Assembly: GCA_029844215.1 (NCBI GenBank)
Contig: CM056730.1
Span: forward strand, 56,122,924-56,186,923
Direction: 5' to 3'
DNA: 64,000 bases
From: Przewalskia tangutica
Lineage: Eukaryota; Streptophyta; Magnoliopsida; Solanales; Solanaceae
Shown: positions 1-11,935 of the stretch, piece by piece
Layout: every line of letters begins with the position of its first letter
How positions within the stretch are numbered: position 1 is the stretch's first letter
Notes under the pieces: model-generated
Database searches by the model: none
What the model was told of the DNA's origin: nothing
The model's input: the letters and a program-made list of their open reading frames with translations, nothing else
Translations under genes and position numbers: made by a program

Positions 1-2173
1 TCCAGGTTTTAACCCCAAAGTACTACGTATGTTAAACTCTTTTTAAAGGATCCATTTCTTTTACAAAGGTCACCCGATACCCTCAATATAGAGTGGCTAA
101 CATCTTTTAAGTAAACCAAAACAACTTCCATACTTTCCTTTTAAAACCAAATTAAGGCAATACCATGCCTTCTTTTTAGACCAAAACACTTCTCCTTTTA
201 AAGTCAAGTTACCACTTTAAAACCAATGATAAAACCATTATTTCGTTTTCATAAAGTCATTATAACTAACTTCCCATAAAGCTGTTATAACACTTTATGT
301 TTTAAACCAATTTTAAGACAAAACAATGCCTTTCTTTTAAACCAAAAACTCTTTAATTTCCTCAAGTCTCTTTTAGAAATCAAGTTCCTTACTTATCCTC
401 ATTTCCGAAATCAGTAAAACGTTATTCCTTAAAAACCAAGTACTCATTACTCACGAATGAGGTTTCATACTTCTTAACAACTTTCACATCAATTCAATTA
501 AGTCAAGTCTCTTATCTTTTAAGATTAAGCCTCTTAACTTTCAAAATCAAGTCATTTATAAGTCAAGTCTCTTATATTTTAAAACCACAACAAGTATTCT
601 TTTAAAACCCAAATAATGTACTCTTTTCAAAACAAGTAACCTATACTCAAAATCAAGTTACTTCTCTTTTTCCGAAAACAAGTCGTTACTGTCAAAACCA
701 AATCTTTCTTTTATCTTCATAAGTCGTTATACCTAACTTCCCATAAAGCTAGTATAACTTTTAAGCCTTCAAAACCAAGTATTACTCTTCTTTAAAAAAT
801 GGTTCTTAAATCTTTTGAAATACTTAAAGATTCTTATTATTCAGGCTTAAGTCAAAAGACATTGCCGTAAAACTACGTTCAGTTAACACCCATACGTCTA
901 CCGTACTATATATATTCCTTTAAAATATCATGCTCAAGGGTATAAGAAGAATCACATACCTCGCGACGATTATCGACTATCAGCAAATATCTCCAAAGTA
1001 CTGTAATCCTGCTAGCCTTTTCCACCCTTCGAGTAGAATTCGCTACTCGCAGTACTTCAACCTATAACGGTTATACAAGTCTATCAATGTCTAGACTACT
1101 TGGTAGGATAATTCTAGATACAAGATTCTACGGAAAAATTGGGCAGCACTTCCCTACCCGTCAAACTTCACAAGTCTACTGTAGATACAATCCTATGTAA
1201 GTACAATTTAATTCTCTTCTTATATACCTTCCTTGTATATAACTTATACTTAATTCTTATACTTCAACAGTATGCAAACTCTAATACAAAAGAAGGTCAA
1301 GCGTATTTACCTCGATAAGCCCAAAATTATCCAAGTTTAAATGTCGATCCTGAGCAACGTTTAGCTCGACTCTGGCGCTCAACCGCTCCAAAACAACCCT
1401 TAGAAGTTCTACGCAACTTCTACTTAATACTTCAACTCGCTATGAAGATTTTTCCTTAGGGTTTTGGTTTGAGACTAAAAGGACAAAAGGTAGTATTTTC
1501 CGGGCTCTACGTATAGAGGTAACTTTGGAATACTACAAGGTATAAGGCTAAGGTATTTGGGATTTATACAACAATACTTGGAGAAGTATTTTTCTACCAA
1601 GGGAGGGGTATTTCACGAAAACAACAAGGCAAGGGGAGGGGGGGTGTACTTCGGCCGAGGGCCTCACAAAGGGGGGAGGGGTGTGGCGGACGAAAACACT
1701 AGAAGGGAGGGAGGGATTTTTGCCTTGGAATTTATCAAGTGAGGATGAAGAATAAGTCTTCAACTAAGGGGGTATTTATAGGAAAACCAATGGACAAGAT
1801 CAAGCCAAGTGGGGGGCAAGTGGAGGGTCAAGATCAAGCCAAGTGCACCCTAACCCTACTCCACAAATCACTCACAAACATTGACCCTTGTTTTAGGCCT
1901 CAAAATCGTCCAAGACAAGCCCTTGTTGCCGTCCACCTTGAGGGTGACAAGTGTCGCCCTCTCGTTGGTCCAAAATATTTCATCTCTCGGAAAAATCCGC
2001 AAAAATTATAAAAGACATAGCCGAAATTTTCCCGCAGAAGTTACGTAAGCGTTTCGTCGAAAAACGATTCTTTTCGGGGGTTGTGTACAAATTTCGAATC
2101 TTGCCTAACTTTAAGGCTCAAACTTTTCTACGTACGCCCACACGTACATACTCTGGAAATACGGGGTATAACA
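1..2173 (-). mobile_element. LTR fragment (family II), left part outside window
   Basis: This is the 5'-terminal part (in element orientation) of a long LTR on the minus strand. Its terminus reads GTATAACA at 2166-2173 on the plus strand, the inverse of the TGTTATAC start shared by the B1, B2, C, E6 and solo LTRs in this window. It interrupts the gag of element A, whose zinc-knuckle coding resumes at 2174. The opening bases match the R-U5 region of the E7 LTR near 54240. The left end is missing, so a solo LTR cannot be told from a complete element. The region 1-1500 is AT-rich LTR with no supportable gene. Confidence 0.88.
1773..1781 (-). promoter_or_regulatory. TATA box of LTR promoter
   Basis: The minus strand reads CTATAAATA about 390 bp from the LTR 5' end. 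The same box occurs at the equivalent place in B1, B2, C, E6, E7 and the solo LTR. G-rich runs on the plus strand (1600-1715) lie just downstream of it. Confidence 0.6.
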
Positions 2174-2330
2174 CCATACCTCAGTGTGCTCGATGCGGTA
2201 GGTTCCACCAGGGCGAGTGTCGTAGAGCTTCGGGAGCTTGTTACTCGTGTGGCCAGCAGGGCCATTTGAGGAGAGATTGTCCGTCTAGAGACGGCATGGG
2301 TGGTACGGTGCGATCGGCGAGGATCATTCT
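2174..2330 (+). pseudogene. gag: Element A gag, C-terminal zinc-knuckle fragment
   Basis: Only the nucleocapsid end of Gag is present. A Cys-rich stretch (C-A-R-C, starting 2185) is followed by a perfect CX2CX4HX4C knuckle, CYSCGQQGHLRRDC, at 2239-2280. This motif binds RNA and packages the element transcript in virus-like particles. The N-terminal part is separated by the LTR insertion ending at 2173 and lies outside the window. The frame changes between the knuckle and protease near 2300-2330, which in a gag-pol polyprotein would be continuous, so this copy is broken here. Confidence 0.85.
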
Positions 2331-2760
2331 TTGGGTCTTCTTCTCCTTCTGTGGTTATGCGCCCCGGAGGGCAGGGTACTCATGGAGCGGCAGGCCGCGG
2401 TAGAGGTCGTGGTGGTGGTTCCAGTTCTAGCGGTCCCCAGAACCGCATATATTCATTAGCCAGCCGCCAGGATCAGGAGGCTTCCCTTGACGTCGTCACA
2501 GGTACATTATTGATTTCATGCTGTGACGTTTATGCTTTGATAGATCCAGGTTCTACCTTGTCCTATGTGTCCCCTCTTATTGCGGGTAGAATCGGGATAG
2601 AGTCGGAGTCGATAGAGCCTTTTGAGGTAGCTACTCCTATGGGAGATTCGGTGTTAGGCGGCGGGTGTCTGAGAGGTTGTCAGGTTTATATTCTGATCGT
2701 CGGACCACTTGCAGAACTTAATAAGTGGAGATGGCGATTTTGATGTCATTATGGGTATGG
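2331..2760 (+). pseudogene. Element A aspartic protease region
   Basis: The frame starting at 2300 is open to 2743. It carries a Gly/Arg/Ser-rich linker and then the retropepsin active site A-L-I-D-P-G-S-T, with the catalytic Asp codon at 2543-2545. DPGST in place of D(S/T)G is usual in this group of plant gypsy elements. The enzyme would cut the Gag-Pol polyprotein in the particle. The frame is lost after 2743; the next recognisable bit (D-V-I-M-G-M-D-W-L at about 2733-2765) is in another frame. Confidence 0.8.
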
Positions 2761-3840
2761 ATGGTTGGCTTCTTGTTATGCCAACGTTGATGTAGGGACG
2801 AGTTGGTTCGGTTCCAGTTTCTGGCAAGCCGATTATCGAGTGGAAGGGCAACACGGCGTCGCCGAGGGTAGGTTTATTTCTTACCTCAAGGCTAGGAAGA
2901 TGGTGCGAGAAAGTACATCTATCATCCGTTCGGGTATTTGATACGGTGAGGTGTCGGTTCTTGATCGATACAGTGGTTAGGGAGTTTCGGATATGTTCCC
3001 GGATGATCTTAGGGTATCCTCCGAGAGGAGATTGAGTTTTGTATTGACACGTTGCGGACACTCGGCTATTTCCATTCCGCCATCTGAGAATGGCCTTTCT
3101 TTGAGTTGAGGAGTGAAGGACCAGTGAAATATTTCTTTGGAAAAAGGCTTTATCAGGCCTAGTGTATCTCCGCAGGGAGCGCGGTCTTGTTCGTGAAGAA
3201 GAGGATGGAGCAGCTGCGTATGTGTGTTGATTACAGGCAGCTGAATAAGGTAACCATCAAGAATAGGTACCCCCTCCCCCGGATTGATGATTTGTTTGAC
3301 CAGCTGCAGGGTGCGAGGTGTTTCTCAAAGATAGACCTGCGGTCTGGTTATCATCAGGTTCGAGTTCGAGAGGCAGACATCCCAAAGACTGCATTCAGGA
3401 CCCGGTATGGGCACTATGAGTTCAGGGTTATGTCTTTCGGTTTGACCAACGCTCCAGCGGTATTTATGGATTTGATGAACCGGGTGTTCAAGTCATTTTT
3501 GGATACATTTGTGATTGTATTCATTGATGACATCTTGGTTTATTCGCGAATGACGAGAGCATGCAGATCACTTGAGGACTGTACTTGGGGTTCTCCGGAG
3601 CCGGCAGTTGTTCGCCAAGTTCTCCAAGTGTGAGTTTTGGTTGGCCTCAGTGGCATTCCTGGGGCATATTATTGGGGCTGATGGTGTTCGCGTGGATACG
3701 ACAAAGATTGAGGCAGTCAAGTCTTGGCCGAGACCTACTACTCCGACCGAGTGCGCGATTTCTTAGAAATTTGGCGAGGTATTATCGTAGGTTTGTGGAA
3801 GCGGTTGCCGATTTCAGCACCGTTGACTAGGTGACTCGAG
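2761..3840 (+). pseudogene. Element A reverse transcriptase
   Basis: The PR-RT linker (2761-3120) is recognisable only in shifting frames. The RT fingers and palm are open at 3187-3633: MCVDYRQLNKVTIKNRYPLP, then SKIDLRSGYHQ with the first catalytic Asp, and FIDDIL with the second and third Asp near 3520-3537. After YSR (about 3550) the frame shifts. The thumb and connection (RSRQLFAKFSKCEFWL, FLGHI) continues at 3572-3766 and shifts again. Catalytic residues are intact, but at least three frameshifts make the copy non-functional as read. This domain supports the Ty3/gypsy assignment. Confidence 0.9.
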
Positions 3841-4390
3841 GCGACCAAGTTCCGATGGGCGAGGCTTGCGGCGGGGTTTCCGATTCTGAAGGAGAGGTTG
3901 ACTACAACCCCAGTTCTTACTCTTCCTGAGGGGTTAGACGGGTACGTGATCTATTGTGATGCCTCGGGTATCGGGCTAGGGTGTGTTTTGATGCAGCACG
4001 GCAAGGTTATAGCCTATGCTTCCAGCGATTCTGGAAGCATGAGAGGAATTACCCTACCCATGACTTAGAGTTGGCCGCAGTTATTCATGCCTTGAAGATT
4101 TGGAGACATTATTTGTATGGGGTTCATGTGGATATTTATACAGACCACAAGAGCCTCCAATATATCTTCAGGCAGAGGGAGCTGAACTTGAGACATAGAC
4201 GGTGGTTAGAGTTGCTGAAAGACTATGATGTTGATATTATATACCATCCGGGGAAAGCCAACGTAGTTGCTGATGCCTTGAGTCGTAGATCGATGGGAGC
4301 ACATCAGTGCAGTGGAGAGGCAGGACATGGTCCGTCAGATCCACCAGTTAGCGAGCCTTGGGGTTCGATTGATCGATACCGACGATAGTG
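3841..4390 (+). pseudogene. Element A RNase H
   Basis: The RNase H start is Y-C-D-A-S-G with the first catalytic Asp at 3958-3960. After a frameshift near 4010 the frame 3981-4388 gives THDLELAAVIHALKIWRHYL (catalytic Glu), TDHKSL (Asp) and ADALSRR. The enzyme removes the RNA strand of the RNA/DNA hybrid during reverse transcription. All family motifs are visible; one shift separates the first Asp from the rest. The block ends with the linker toward integrase. Confidence 0.88.
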
Positions 4391-5178
4391 GGGTACGAGT
4401 TCGTGAGGTTGCCGAGTCTTCCATCGTTGATGAGGTGAAGAGGCGACAGTTTGAGGACCCGTGTTGATGCGGTATCGTGATGCAGCTCTTGGGAGGAGAA
4501 GAGTCTATTCGAGGTAGCGCCTAATGAAGTCTTGAGATTTGAGCGGTTGTGTGTTCCGATGTGTCGAGACTTCGTCAGCAGATGCAGGAGGCACGCGATT
4601 CGTTATTCTATTCATCTAGGGTCGACAAGATGTACCATGACCTCGGATGTTTGTATTGGTGGGATGGCACGAAGAGGACGTGGCGGGGTTTGTTGCGATT
4701 TCCTAATTGCCAGCAGTCAAGGTCGAGCACGAGAGGCCAATGGATTATTGCGAGCTATTGAGATTCGACTTGGAAGTGGGGGTGATCAACATGGACTTTG
4801 TTACAGGGTTACCTCGTACTCAGAGTAAGTACGACTCCATTTGGGTTATTGTTGTGGTGGCGAAATCAGCCCATTTCCTTCGATGGGGCAGCGTTTTGGT
4901 GAGGACTATGCGGATTATACATCGAGAGATTGTGAGGTTGCGGTGTCCTGTGTCGATTATATCGATAGGGAGCCCGGTTCTGGCTAACTTCGGAGGTCTT
5001 TCGAGAAGGGTTTAGGGACACAGTGAGTCTCGATCAACATTTCATCCTCGGTGGCGGGCGGCAGAGCGTACTATCCGACAATCGAGGATATGCTGCGTGC
5101 CTGCGTGATTGATTTCAGGGGTAGATGGGAGGATCATTTGCCTCTCGTGGAGTTTGCTTATAACAACAGCTACCATTC
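4391..5178 (+). pseudogene. Element A integrase, N-terminal and catalytic part
   Basis: This contains a remnant of the zinc-binding HHCC region (K-M-Y-H-D-L and P-N-C-Q-Q, 4628-4720) and then the start of the DDE core, INMDFVTGLP, with the first Asp at 4794-4796. The second Asp region is corrupted around 4960-4990. The end of the core (CVIDF, FAYNNSYHS) is readable at 5100-5178. The reading jumps frame at least four times. The gene breaks at 5178, where B1 is inserted; the next codons are found at 14549. Confidence 0.85.
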
Positions 5179-5867
5179 TCGTGACCGGCAGGGCCCGTTC
5201 GGTGCCTTACCGGGCACCCTAGTGATACAACATCGAGAAAACGTGGAAAATAAAAACATGAACATGAATTAAGAAACATGATAAATAAACAGGCCAACCA
5301 AAGCGGTTGCCTTCGGTATATATCTGAAAGACCTTTGAGCGATTACAATCCTTACAACCCGCCACACTTGCGGTTACTCTGAGACCTCTAAGATGTATGG
5401 CGACTATGGCGGGCGGAGGCCCGCCAAACCCCGAATGTACAAGAACCTACAACTCGGGAACACATACAGAAGATAAGCCTCCGACGGAGCGGAGCTTCCC
5501 AATCTGCTGAAAAGGTGATCCTAAGCGGGGATCGGCGACGATGTACTTACTGCGGCATGACGCGGCCCCGAGGAGTCGATCTAACAGTACCAAGTATGTG
5601 GCGTAAAATCATGGCGAAATCATAATAGTCTATAAGCGGGAGACATGTATGATAACCAAACTACGATTACACATACATGATTATATCAAGTCGGTCTCAC
5701 GCCCACAACATCAATCATGTTCGCATCATGGCGCATGCCGGAATTACGCATCGGTGTAGACATGTCCATGATGCAACAATAATACCAATGCCCGTGGCCA
5801 CATGCCCCGGAATTGCGCATCGGTGTAGACATGTCCATGTGATATCAACAACAAGACAGCAATCCAA

Positions 5868-6135
5868 ATGGAAGCATACCCGTGTGCTACGCATCGTGTC
5901 AGTATGTCCAAAGGGAACAATAAGACAACATTCCAAATGGACGCATACCCGTGCGCTACGCATCGTGTCGATGAGTCGAAGGAAAACAATAAGACAGCAT
6001 TCCAAATGGAAGCATACGTGCGCTACGCATCGTGTCGATATGTCCACGAGGAAACAATAAGACAACAAGGCGGTAATCAAACTGGAATCATACCCGTGCG
6101 CTACGCATCGTGTCAGTATATCCAAAGCGATTAAC
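5868..6135. repeat. 69-bp tandem repeat in B1 3' LTR (about 4 units)
   Basis: Unit starts are at 5868, 5937, 6006 and about 6082, giving 69, 69 and 76 bp periods. Each unit contains CTACGCATCGTGTC. The same array is in the other B1 LTR (11669-11935) and, with more units, in E7 (53654-54113). Because 69 is a multiple of three, it stays open in several frames; I do not call these frames genes. Confidence 0.85.
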
Positions 6136-6291
6136 AAAAAGTAACATTATCAGCGAGGCGTGCGTGGAATTATCCGTCGCCGCAAGCGCGTCAAGTCGAT
6201 TCTCAACAAGTCAACCGCCTCCATCGAGACGCGGTAGTATAGAAACACAATTCTTGCACAACGAGGCTATCGCGACAAGCGTAGACAAGAT

Positions 6292-6353
6292 TCACACTAA
6301 CAAGCATAGGCAAGTTTCACAACAACAAGCATAGGCAAGTTTCACAACAACTC
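6292..6353. repeat. Short direct repeats, about 25 bp
   Basis: The core CAAGCATAGGCAAGTTTCAC occurs in near-adjacent copies. It recurs at 12110-12160, 15860-15930, 21930-21970, 41550-41610 and 47265-47335, so it is a standard module of the family II R-U5 region. Confidence 0.75.
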
Positions 6354-8328
6354 GAAGTACTTTCATTTTATGCCAATGTCCGGGTTTTAACCCTAAAGTA
6401 CTACGTACGTTAAATTCTTTAAAAGAGATCCATTACTTTTATCAAAGTCACCCGATACGTAGTATTAGAATGACCAACCTACATTCCTTTTCAAAATCAA
6501 GTGACAACATTCTTTTCCTAAGTTCCAGTTTGCCTAGTTTCAATTACTCAAGCTTCTCATTTTCAAATGGTTTCATAGTTCATAAACTTAATCACTTGAT
6601 TCCTTTTTAGAACAATTGAGTAATATATGTCTCACGTGAGAGTAGGTTATTCTTGTTTACAACATTCTTATTACAACAGCCATGATCTAGAAAATGTAAT
6701 ATCATTTTGTCTCATCTTAGTTTCTATGCGGATGGAGGTTTCTCGGTTTTTAATACGATACATCATTATTCAATACATTTTCCTTTATTAACGCTGCAGT
6801 GGTTTGTCGATACACATTCTGATTTCCGAAATCAGTAAAACATCATTCCCTTTAAATAAAACCAAGTACTCATTACTCACGAATGAGGTTTCACACAAAC
6901 ATTCACATTTAAAACAAATAAGTTAAGTCTCTTATCTTATAAGATCAAGTCTCTTATTGCTAACTTGATAAACCATTTTCTTTACCTCTCTTAAGACATT
7001 ATACCTAACTCCCCATAAAGCTAGTATAACTCTTTTTAAAACCTTTAAAACCAAGTGTTACTCTTTCTTTCAAAACGATTCACAAATCTTTTGAAATACT
7101 TCAACTTCTTCATTAACACATAACAAGCCAGTTATAACCAAATCAGTTATCTTTTGAAAACCACAACCCATTTTCTCACCTACATAAAAATCTTATAACC
7201 AACTTCCCATAAAGAAGTTATAACACTTTATGTTTTAAAAACAATCAAACACGGTTAACACGTACGCGTCTGGTACTACATAGTTCACATATATCATGCT
7301 AGAAGAGATAGGAAGAGGTTCACATACCTCGCGACGATTTATCGACTAATAGCAAAACGCTCCGAGTACCTCAAACCGTCGGCTACTCCTTAAGCCAAGT
7401 AGATCGCGCCACACGTAGTACTTCAACCTATAAGGCCACAAGGCGCTTATTAACATCTAGATCCCATCGTTCCATTTTCTACAGAAAATTTGGCAGCACC
7501 TCCCCCCCCCGCAACAGCGTAAATCTCCTCCTTTATCGAGGTCGGCTACCAAGACAACCAGGGGGGGGGGTTAACACGTCTAACCGGACGCGTACAATTC
7601 TACTACACAAGATCGCTACATAAGTCTCATCAGACCTCTAGGTAATTACTGATTCGCTTCTTCTCTTTATTATCCTTCATGTGATTACTGCTCAATTCTT
7701 CAGGCTTAAGTCAAAAGACATTGCCACAGTACTAAGTTCAGTTCTATATATAGTATACAACAACTATATATTCAACACTTATGTAATTTCCAATTACAAT
7801 AGGGGGACAAGATATTTACCTCGATAAGCCCAAAATTATCCGAGTTTAATGTCGCTCCTGAGCAAGGTTTAGCTCCTCCGAAGTGCTCCATCCGCTCCAA
7901 ACAACCCTTAGAAGTTCTAACCAACTTCTCTTAAGTACTTCAAACAACAATGAAGATTTCCTTAGGGTTTCGTTTAGTGGCTAAAGGAAAGTATAATCGT
8001 ATTTTCTGGGCTTTTATAAGTGTAACCTTGGGAATACTACAAGGTATTTGGGCCAAGGTATTTGGACATTACAACAATACTTTGGAGAGTATTTCTATAC
8101 CACAAAGGGGGTATTATACGAAAACAACTAGGCTAGGGGGGGGGGTACCCCACGGCTAGCACCACTAGAGGGGGGGGTGTACCCCTCGGCTAAGGGGGAG
8201 GGGGAGGCTCTCGGCTAGCTCACAAGAGAGGGGGAGAGGAGCTCTTGGACGAGAGTCTACAAGAGGGAGGGGAAGGGATTTATCACTTAGAACAATTTGT
8301 GGATGAAGAAAGCCTTCACTTAGAGGGG

Positions 8329-8337
8329 TATTTATAG
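8329..8337 (-). promoter_or_regulatory. TATA box, B1 3' LTR
   Basis: CTATAAATA on the minus strand, about 420 bp from the LTR 5' end. Confidence 0.55.
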
Positions 8338-8757
8338 GTCAAGCCATGGCCAACCAATGGCCAAGATCTTGCCAAGTGCATAGCAAGTGTAGGGCTAGAT
8401 TTCAACCATGTGGACCTTATCCATCTACCACACAACTTGCACAAAAATATCCTACCAACTAAAGTGGTCCAAATCGTCCAAGCCAAGCCATGGTTGCCGT
8501 CGAGCCTTCGATGTGAGGTGACACATGCCACCCTCCGGTTGGTCCAAAATGTTACGTCTCGCGCAAAAAGCCGCAAAAATTATAAATGACATAGCCGGAA
8601 ATTCCCCTACGAAAGCTGTGGAAACGTTTCGTCGAAAAACGACTCTAACCGGGTGTTGTGCACAAATAAAATCGGCCAAGTCACTTTTGCCTACTCAAGG
8701 CTTTAAACTTTTATACGTACGCCCTCACGTACATACACAGGAAATACGGGTATAACA

Positions 8758-9553
8758 TTCTCCTCCTTAGAAACATTCGTCCGAATGTTCCTTCTCGAAA
8801 CAGATAACGAAGAAGTTCCTTCTAACAAGTTGTCAAAGCCACACCTGGCCACGTAACCACACACGTTCTCTTCCCTCCTTACTCGTCGTGCCCTTCTCGA
8901 ACACTTGAACTCTTCTAGTATACGTACCACACTTCAGTCATTGCTTCAGTTCCCAACACTTTGGAGCCACAACCTCCAAACTTGGTCATCTTACTAGCTT
9001 CACTTCTCTCTTTAAGGCCATTCGGCGCCACGAACCGATCTGGTCGAACCTATCCACGAACTCATACGATGGTCATCTAAACTTGGGCCTAGCACCTCGT
9101 GACCCTACCACTGGCGGGACCAGAGCTGACCCTACTTTGAAACCGGCCGCGGGTTGGCCCTCAACATGGCCCCAACCCGATCCACATACGCATCACGCTC
9201 TTGTTCCCCGATCCGGAACAATCTTACCTATTCAAGTCATGAAAGCTACCACTTCCATCTCATATTACCATGGACTGATCACTCAATTATATCCCACGTA
9301 CACTACGCACTCTGATAAGGGTCAAACATAAAATGAATCTTTTACTCAAAACGACCTTACCCGTAAGGTCTCAATCGTGACAGTCTAGGGTTCACACTTA
9401 CCATGCCCCCATACTAATCCTCCCAACTAACCATGTTTTCTAACTCATAATTAACACAACGCTATTCGTACATAGCACAAAATAATGAGATCATCATAAC
9501 AGCATACCAAAAATCTAGAGGGTTAAGAATATACCTGAAGCTACCGCTCCACT
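8758..9553 (-). other. B1 noncoding 3' internal module
   Basis: This lies between the gag stop and the 3' LTR. The minus strand next to the LTR is purine-rich (AAGGAGGAGAA at 8758-8768), which is the plus-strand primer site. The rest has no supportable ORF but is conserved with B2 (18047-19385), C (44084-44864) and E4 (35547-36100). Examples are ACTTGGGCCTAGCACC near 9080 and the ACTCAAAACGACCTTACCCG region near 9345. No such block is present between pol and the polypurine tract of A. Its role is unknown. Confidence 0.75.
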
Positions 9554-10781
9554 CTAATCATAGGCCCGCCCTGCCGGGCGCATAACTGTAGAAGGCGATG
9601 AACCAGCCACTGATCCTGAAGGCTGAGTCGTAACATCCGTGCTTCCGCCAGTGGACAGTTCCTCGAAAAATGGCCTGCTGTCGCATGCAAAACAAACTCC
9701 CATTTAGCGACACTCTCCAAAATGGAGTCTACCACAAGTCACAACGAGGTAGGGGTGGCTTGGTGGTTAACACCACTGCTCTAGAAAATCTGAACCCTTG
9801 GAGCCACGACTGCTCACGAAGGCGGTGGAGGACCACTGCATCTTGGTGGGGGTACATAACTAGCTTCTTTGAGGCGGTCCGCCTCGAAAGTCACCAAAGG
9901 ACCTGCCGTCCCGGCCTCTTCTCGCGATCTGGTCATTCGTCGACCTCTCCGTGCCTCACATCCTAGTGCATGAGCTGCATGCGGGCAATGTCCATGCCGG
10001 TGAAGAAACACCGCACAAGACTTCGGCCATATAATCATCTAGCGGTGGCGTGGCGATGCACCTATCCTCCATATCTACAACTAAGCGCGAGGACATATCG
10101 AGCCAAAGAATCGAACTCGACATTGTACTCACGACGGTCGCCTCTGCCTCGATAACAAAAATCGCCGGCGTGCCCTCCTCATCTGTGGAGGCAAGAAGTG
10201 CGTGAGGAAAGCCCCCGAAAACTCATCCCATACAGCTGGAGGTGCATGCTCTCCCCGGGAAAGCTCCCACGAATCAAACCAATCCACTGCGGTATCACGC
10301 AGCCGATGCGAACCTAGGACCACTGACTCGGTATCCGATGCCTTGATCACCCTCATGATCCGCTGTAACTGTCGGATGAACTCCTGCGGATCATCCTCAG
10401 GCCTCGACCCGTAAAACTCTGGCGGGCTACAACTCAGAAAGTCCCGTAGCCTCAAACTGTCTGCTCGGGGGTGAACTACGGGTGTTACTGGGGCTGGAAC
10501 TGCTGCATCTAGCCTATCCTCATATCTGGCCACAACCACGGCGATGGCGGGCCATCTCCTTGTACCCATCTCATCTGCTCCGGTGTGGGGCCGGAGGCTC
10601 AGTGCGTGGTCTCGGCGACCAGCTGCTGCGGCTCTGCTTCTTGAAAGTGGCGGCGTCGCAAAACTTCGCCGTCTGAAGCACAATCTCAGTCTGAGGCCGG
10701 GCTGCGCCTCGTACTCCTCTGTATCTCACTAGCGACTCCTCGGTGCCTTGCCGCCGGGCTCTGGTTGCCTTGCGGAGGCAT
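9554..10781 (-). pseudogene. gag: B1 gag, frameshifted
   Basis: The start codon is at 10779-10781 (M-P-P-Q) and the stop TAG at 9554-9556, the same positions as in the intact B2 gag. The longest open piece (10129-10683) covers the capsid-like core (LSCSPPEFYGSRPEDDPQEF, DWFDSWELSRGE). Earlier and later parts are in other frames, and the zinc knuckle near 9600-9660 is barely readable. By length and motifs it is a copy of the 428-residue Gag of B2 damaged by small indels. Many indels follow the patchy signature described in the findings, so the breaks may be partly artefact. Confidence 0.85.
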
Positions 10782-10967
10782 AATCGGTAAAAACGAGATA
10801 CGTCGGAGGGTCCAACTTACAACACGGCTCTAGGCACGATCTCGGAATGAGAAGAATGAAACCAATCCTAAATGTCCTATAGCCTCACGATTATAGATGT
10901 GGTGCACAACACACCGATAATCAAGACTCTACTAGACACGTGCAGAGACACTTTCCAGAGATTAATC

Positions 10968-10978
10968 GCTCGATACCA
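10968..10978 (-). promoter_or_regulatory. B1 primer binding site (initiator Met tRNA)
   Basis: The minus strand reads TGGTATCGAGC, one base short of the plant consensus TGGTATCAGAGC. It is 4 bp from the 5' LTR edge at 10983. A leader of about 190 bp (10782-10967) lies between it and the gag start. Confidence 0.8.
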
Positions 10979-11668
10979 CTTTTGTAACGACCGGCGGGGC
11001 GTTGCGGTGCCTTACCCGAGGCACCTGGTGATACAACATCGAGAAAACCAGCGGAAAATAAAAACATGAACATGAATTAAGAAACATGATAAATAAACAA
11101 GCCAACTAAAGCGGTTGCCTTGGTATATATCTGAAAGACCTTTGAGCAGTTACAATCCTTACAACCACGCCATGGCGATCTCTGGACCTCTAAGATGTCT
11201 GGCGACTATGGCGGGACAGGGCCCGCCAAAACCACGAATGTACAAGAACCTACAACTCGGGGAACACATACGAGAAGATAAGCCTCGACGGAACGGAGCT
11301 TGTCTGTTGAAAAGGTGATCCTAAAGCGGGGATCGGCGACGATGTACTTCTACTGCGGCATGAACGCGGCCGAGGTCGATATAACGGTACCAAGTATGTG
11401 GCGTAAAATCATGGCGAAATCATAATAGTCTATAAGCGGGAGACATGTATGATAACCAAACTACGATACACACATAGCGATTATATCAAGTCGGTCTCAC
11501 GCCACAACATCAATCATGTTCGCATCATGGCGCGTGCCGGAATTCTGCATCGGTGTAGACATGTCCATGATGCAACAATAATACCGATGCCCTATGGCCA
11601 CATGCCCCCGGAATTCTGCATCGGTGTAGACATGTCCATGTGATATCAACAACAAGACAGCAATCCAA

Positions 11669-11935
11669 ATGGAAGCATACCCGTGCGCTACGCATCGTGT
11701 CAGTATGTCCAAAGGGAACAATAAGACAACATTCCAAATGGACGATGCGTACGTGCGCTACGCATCGTGTCGATGAGTCGAAGGAAAACAATAAGACGAC
11801 TTTCCAAATGGAAGCATACGTGCGCTACGCATCGTGTCAGTATGTCCACAGGGAAACAATAACACAACAAGCCGGTAATCAAAATGGAAACATACCCGTG
11901 CGCTACGCATCGTGTCAGTATATCCAAAGCGATTA
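11669..11935. repeat. 69-bp tandem repeat in B1 5' LTR
   Basis: Unit starts are at 11669, 11738, 11808 and 11884. This is the same array as 5868-6135. Confidence 0.85.

Larger units (their letters stand above)
5179..8757 (-). mobile_element. B1 3' LTR
   Basis: A 3.58 kb LTR. The inner boundary is TATAACA at 8751-8757, followed by the polypurine tract complement. It contains the tandem arrays at 5735-5850, 5868-6135 and 6292-6353, a TATA box at 8329-8337, C and G runs (7501-7512, 7561-7570) and G-rich tracts at 8130-8280. It aligns end to end by eye with 10983-14548. The remaining parts (6360-8130) are AT-rich LTR with no gene. Confidence 0.9.

Noticed and set aside
5677..6134. Overlapping frames with repeated cysteine-containing words on both strands as secreted peptides
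   Set aside because: These are tandem LTR repeats of B1, repeated in the other B1 LTR with different frames.
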